From Membranipora membranacea (taxonomy: Eukaryota > Bryozoa > Gymnolaemata > Cheilostomatida > Membraniporidae), in the NCBI GenBank assembly GCA_914767715.1, contig OU612066.1:35684283-35748282 (forward strand): DNA of 64,000 nt, in the 5' to 3' direction. Under the pieces are notes generated by a model that had not been told where the DNA came from, did not search any database, and was given only the letters and a program-made list of their open reading frames with translations. The stretch's first letter is position 1. Each line of letters opens with the position of its first letter. This document shows, one piece after another, positions 61,001-64,000 of this stretch. The position numbers were made by a program, and so were the translations under genes.

Positions 61001-64000
61001 GTACGTAATGCAGCCGCTACTGTACCTGTCAGTGATCTGGGTGACAGTCAGTTTGATAATCCCGACACCCCTACATTCAACACAGATGATCAGAGAGCAT
61101 GGAACAATCTGGATAAAAACTGGGCCTACAGCCCTGAGCTCTCAGCAAGTGGGTTTTTAGAAATATTTGGTTGCTCTATGTCCAACCCCGTCTAGCACGA
61201 CAAAACTTTGTGTTTTCTTGATTAACAGTCTGTTGTCCTTCTTAGCTAAAGTGGTAATGAGTAGTGTGAATTTTGTCAGAAGGCAAACCAAATTGACTTG
61301 CCTTGTTTACCAATTCAGATAGAGTTCAAATGCCGTGTATGGCTATTCTACTGGACAACAAGTTAAAAAAAATTCCACTAGAAAACGCCCCCATGTTTGC
61401 AGGTCATCAGTAGGCCCCAGAATACGTTGACCTTTTTGTTCTGTTTTAGTGGATCCATGTACAGCGTACAGATATAAGATCGGACGTGACGGTAGTAATG
61501 GGTGGAACAAACGAGTAGAGAAATCTATCCTCTCAACCAAAACAATGTTCTACTTCTCAACTAATGTTCAAAGTTGTCAACTTAGGTAAGCATCGTGTGT
61601 TTTTTTTATCGACTTCTTCATAGCACGGAAGCAAATATGCTGCCAGCACTGGGAAAAGTCTTTTTTTTAAGACTTTGTTGGCATCATTATCATTCTTGAT
61701 GATGATATTTGAATGAATTGTTTTCTTGCATTCACCAGCAATTTTAGTTGAAACAAGGGTTTGGAGAGAAGGTAGACTATTTTTATCCAATATGACAGTG
61801 CATTAGACACTATACAATAGGATTCACTCCCACTATCCCTGACACTGTAAATAAATCGACTTGCAGTAAGCACAGTAACTTTATATGGGCACTTGCCGTG
61901 TGCTTCACATTATTTTTTTTATCTAAGTAAGTAACTAGTAAACATTTCAAAAAATAAGTCTAGTAGTGATCCATGAAATTTGATGACCTTAGTAACTGTG
62001 CTGTAAAGGTAACTTTTATTATATGACCACACATAAGCTACCCTAAAAGGTATAATATCAGTATGACCAAGAAGGACCACCCTATCCACCTATTTATATT
62101 ATTGTAGATGTTTATTTGAGTCAGCGTTCACATGTAAAGCTTTCACATTTGGATTTAATCGCTGCCTCTTACACGATCAGCAGTGGAGTGAAGTTTCATC
62201 TGGTAATAGACTTTCTAGTCTATTAGATGAGGACCTGTATGAAGTACCAGATTGTGTTCAGGGTATGTATGAGAGTACAAACACAATTAATATAGGAGAC
62301 CACTAGATTAACTAGCTCTCAGCTTCCAATCTTGTTGTTGTTTTTGGTTAATGTCTTATGGAATATACTAGTGGAACTTGGATTGAACAAAGAATACAGG
62401 TTTGAGCGTAACTGGTTTAAAATGCTTATTCATTGCTATGATTGCATAAATTGTTTTTTATACTTTGATTGGCAATCTAAATCATTTTGAGGAAAGTGTT
62501 TTACACTTTTGTTCATAAATGTTTTACATTGTTTACATAAAATAGTCTTTTACTTTTACACAGGAGAAACAAACGCCTACTCGCAGACCTTACTGGGTAT
62601 CAAAGCTATGAGTAATTACCTCGCTGATGAGGCTATGGATAAGTTTGATGAAGCCATAGAGATGGATTCCCTGATGGGCATGCCTAAAATCATGAAGGCT
62701 TACCTCATGTTGTAAGTATACCCCTTTTACAACTGTTCCCAAAGCCAAATCGTCTTGCTCCGCCTGTACCATATGAAAGAGTACTTGTTTTTCACTCCTT
62801 TGTATTCAACCAATCAGGAAACTTGGATAAAGGCAGTTTTCTATAGAGGGAATTTTGGGAACAGGGAGTTATCCCACTCTCCCTAAACCCATCCGTGTTG
62901 TAAGGATTGTGCCCTGTGCAGTCTGTAATGATATATCATAATTTGACTTCATCAAAATAAAGTGTTTATGTTTCTCACTTACTTATTCCTTACTCTTAAT
63001 TTCCTGTTTTAATCACGTTTAGCCGAACTAACCCATGTGATATCACCGAGGCAGTAGCACTACTCAAAGAGGAAATGCAGCTCACAGATTATGAGTTTAA
63101 CATGGCTAAGGTTATCAATAATACAATCCACGGCCGAGGACAAGATGCACTCAACTACATCCAGGTAACAACACTCTGAAACCCTAAGTATGTGGGTAGC
63201 GAATCAACAAACTTCGAATAGAGATTTAAACATCCTTGCTTCCTTACACAATGTTATCTTGGTGATGATCAGTTTACTTACTTGTCTACAACTCTCCTAT
63301 ATAACAGATGATTTGATTTTCTGCAGGATCTGAAGGATGATAATTTGGTTGATGTCTTGGTTCTGAGTTTAGAGAACAGAATAAGAGACGTAAGTTTTTT
63401 AATTACATAAATTCTGAACTAAACTTGCCGTACCGTATTTGAAGGTACTCTAATCAACTATGGATGTGACATTTTGCATTTTGTCGAAAGATAAAATATA
63501 TATTGCAATTTTTAAGTGCTCCACTTGCCCTCACCTGATTTTGAATGGTTGAATAGCTCTCTACTTTCACTCGATAGGAAGCGCCATCTAGCCCGTCTCT
63601 AGCCCAGGACTATATCACACTTATCGCAGCAGGATCGAACACTGAGGATAACATCAATAGCCTGAGGGCTCTCTCTCCACTCAGTCCTAGACCAGAGTAA
63701 GTGGTGCAATATAGTCTGAAATCGTCACACAAAGAAAACAGTTATTCATTTCATGTATTTTTGACGCCCAATTGCTACCTCCCTTTATGCATGATTTTGC
63801 AGCTCGACAAAAACAGCTTTAACTAATATTTGAGCACAGGAGCTAGTAGTCGATTTCCTCAGTAGACTGTTCAAAAATTATAACATAAGAGTTAAAAAAT
63901 CAGTTTACATCCTTTAGAGTAATTAGAGTAGATTTTTAAACTTACCTTTTTTTATGTCTAGCTTGTTTGAGGCCTACGGCTTGTACGAAGCTGGAGACTG
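49057..64000 (+). CDS. Large secreted PAN/apple-TPR repeat protein, 22 exons seen, 3' end beyond window
   Basis: Exons: 49057-49252, 51099-51151, 51451-51542, 51924-52093, 52536-52684, 52870-53037, 55780-55914, 56223-56392, 56761-56899, 57923-58084, 59396-59551, 59908-60017, 60142-60289, 60547-60761, 60979-61148, 61450-61585, 62108-62262, 62564-62711, 63023-63164, 63327-63389, 63578-63696 and 63962-64000+. All use GT-AG and the phases agree over 1,011 codons. Residues 1-21 are a signal peptide (TLLLYLTCGLLVAVALS). PAN/apple-like cysteine regions lie at about 114-145 (EACIDACRVRTECKSIDW) and 786-810 (SCQLRCLFESAFTCKAFTF). Each is followed by helical repeats with TPR character (GRYDMALEHMNKALQANRW; DEAMDKFDEAIEMDSLM). 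No membrane helix is seen after the signal peptide, so it is predicted to be secreted or lumenal. Function unknown; the PAN regions suggest protein or glycan binding. The TPR call is by eye. Confidence 0.85.
49253..51098 (+). other. Intron 1 of the PAN/TPR gene
   Basis: 1.8 kb, phase 1. An isolated 103-aa frame (50562-50873) has no domain and no splice partner. No repeats of note apart from a G-rich stretch near 49365-49385. Confidence 0.55.
51727..51775. repeat. Short 10-bp tandem repeat
   Basis: atgtcagtatgtgtcagtat is followed by further copies of gtcagtatgt, about four units, the last degenerate. It lies in a PAN/TPR gene intron. Confidence 0.75.
51924..52093 (+). CDS. Exon encoding the first PAN/apple-like domain
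   Basis: One exon (phase 2 in, phase 1 out) carries the C-x3-C-x5-C...W...C core of a PAN/apple fold, then a Cys-containing linker (YLEKPTCPDSQSPY). The next exon starts the helical repeats. The second PAN region is split differently, over exons 61450-61585 and 62108-62262. Confidence 0.65.
53038..55779 (+). other. Longest intron of the PAN/TPR gene (2.7 kb)
   Basis: Phase 0, donor gtaagt, acceptor ttgcag. Only short frames without context are present. Nothing identified. Confidence 0.6.
56900..57922 (+). other. PAN/TPR gene intron with opposed C-run and G-run
   Basis: The donor is TAT|gtgcgt at 56900, chosen because phase 0 joins RYDKAQADRIEV at 57923. The exon frame stays open for about 340 nt into the intron, through a C-homopolymer run (56935-56955) and nearly to the G-run at 57110-57123. 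That is compositional and not taken as coding. Confidence 0.6.
58085..59395 (+). other. PAN/TPR gene intron (1.3 kb)
   Basis: Phase 0 intron, donor gtaagt, acceptor attag. Apart from the 14-bp minisatellite at 58780-58868 nothing is recognised. Confidence 0.6.
58780..58868. repeat. 14-bp minisatellite, about 6 copies
   Basis: The unit aacactggggtctc is repeated about six times with decay at the 3' end (ttcaatactgggattcaaca). It lies within an intron of the PAN/TPR gene. Confidence 0.9.

Noticed and set aside
1-64000. tRNA, rRNA, CRISPR arrays, integrated virus or retroelement genes
   Set aside because: No cloverleaf with intact A and B boxes, no rRNA-like block, no spaced repeat array, and no reverse transcriptase, integrase or capsid-like frame was seen on either strand.

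Overview
The window is nuclear DNA from an invertebrate animal. It is AT-rich, and its genes are split into many short exons with GT-AG introns of a few hundred bases to 6 kb. Septin-7, syntaxin-17 and an ankyrin/SOCS-box protein are clearly animal-type proteins. No phylum can be assigned from the sequence alone. I built six gene models by matching exon frames across splice junctions. In every model the phases agree from start codon to stop codon, or to the window edge.

Layout. (1) 439-17793, + strand: a septin-7 orthologue with two alternative first exons. (2) 20126-24452, - strand: syntaxin-17, the autophagosome SNARE, converging on the septin gene. (3) 25097-26338, + strand: a two-exon ankyrin-repeat SOCS-box (ASB-type) protein, divergent from syntaxin-17 across about 0.64 kb. 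(4) 30918-35712, - strand: a five-exon, 396-aa protein that I do not recognise. (5) 44050-47947, + strand: a small basic protein of 147 or 169 aa, with two alternative first exons and a tandemly duplicated 72-nt exon. (6) 49057 to beyond 64000, + strand: a large secreted protein of at least 1,011 aa. It has a signal peptide and two units, each a PAN/apple-like cysteine region followed by a TPR-like helical solenoid.

The space between genes 4 and 5 (35713-44049) is the main repeat-rich area. It holds a 10-bp minisatellite, a 1.4-kb inverted-repeat (foldback) element with arms of about 670 bp, and a 0.9-kb non-autonomous hAT-like element that appears to have inserted into the end of the foldback. 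Smaller perfect or near-perfect palindromes lie in introns at 8407, 20396 and 33123. A degraded tRNA-derived SINE is likely at about 46210. No rRNA gene, intact tRNA gene, CRISPR array or bacterial-type operon was found.

The genes do not form an obvious pathway. Septin-7 (cytoskeleton), syntaxin-17 (autophagosome fusion) and the ASB protein (ubiquitin ligase adaptor) are housekeeping neighbours. The less ordinary content is the PAN/TPR secreted protein, the two unrecognised genes and the nested mobile elements.
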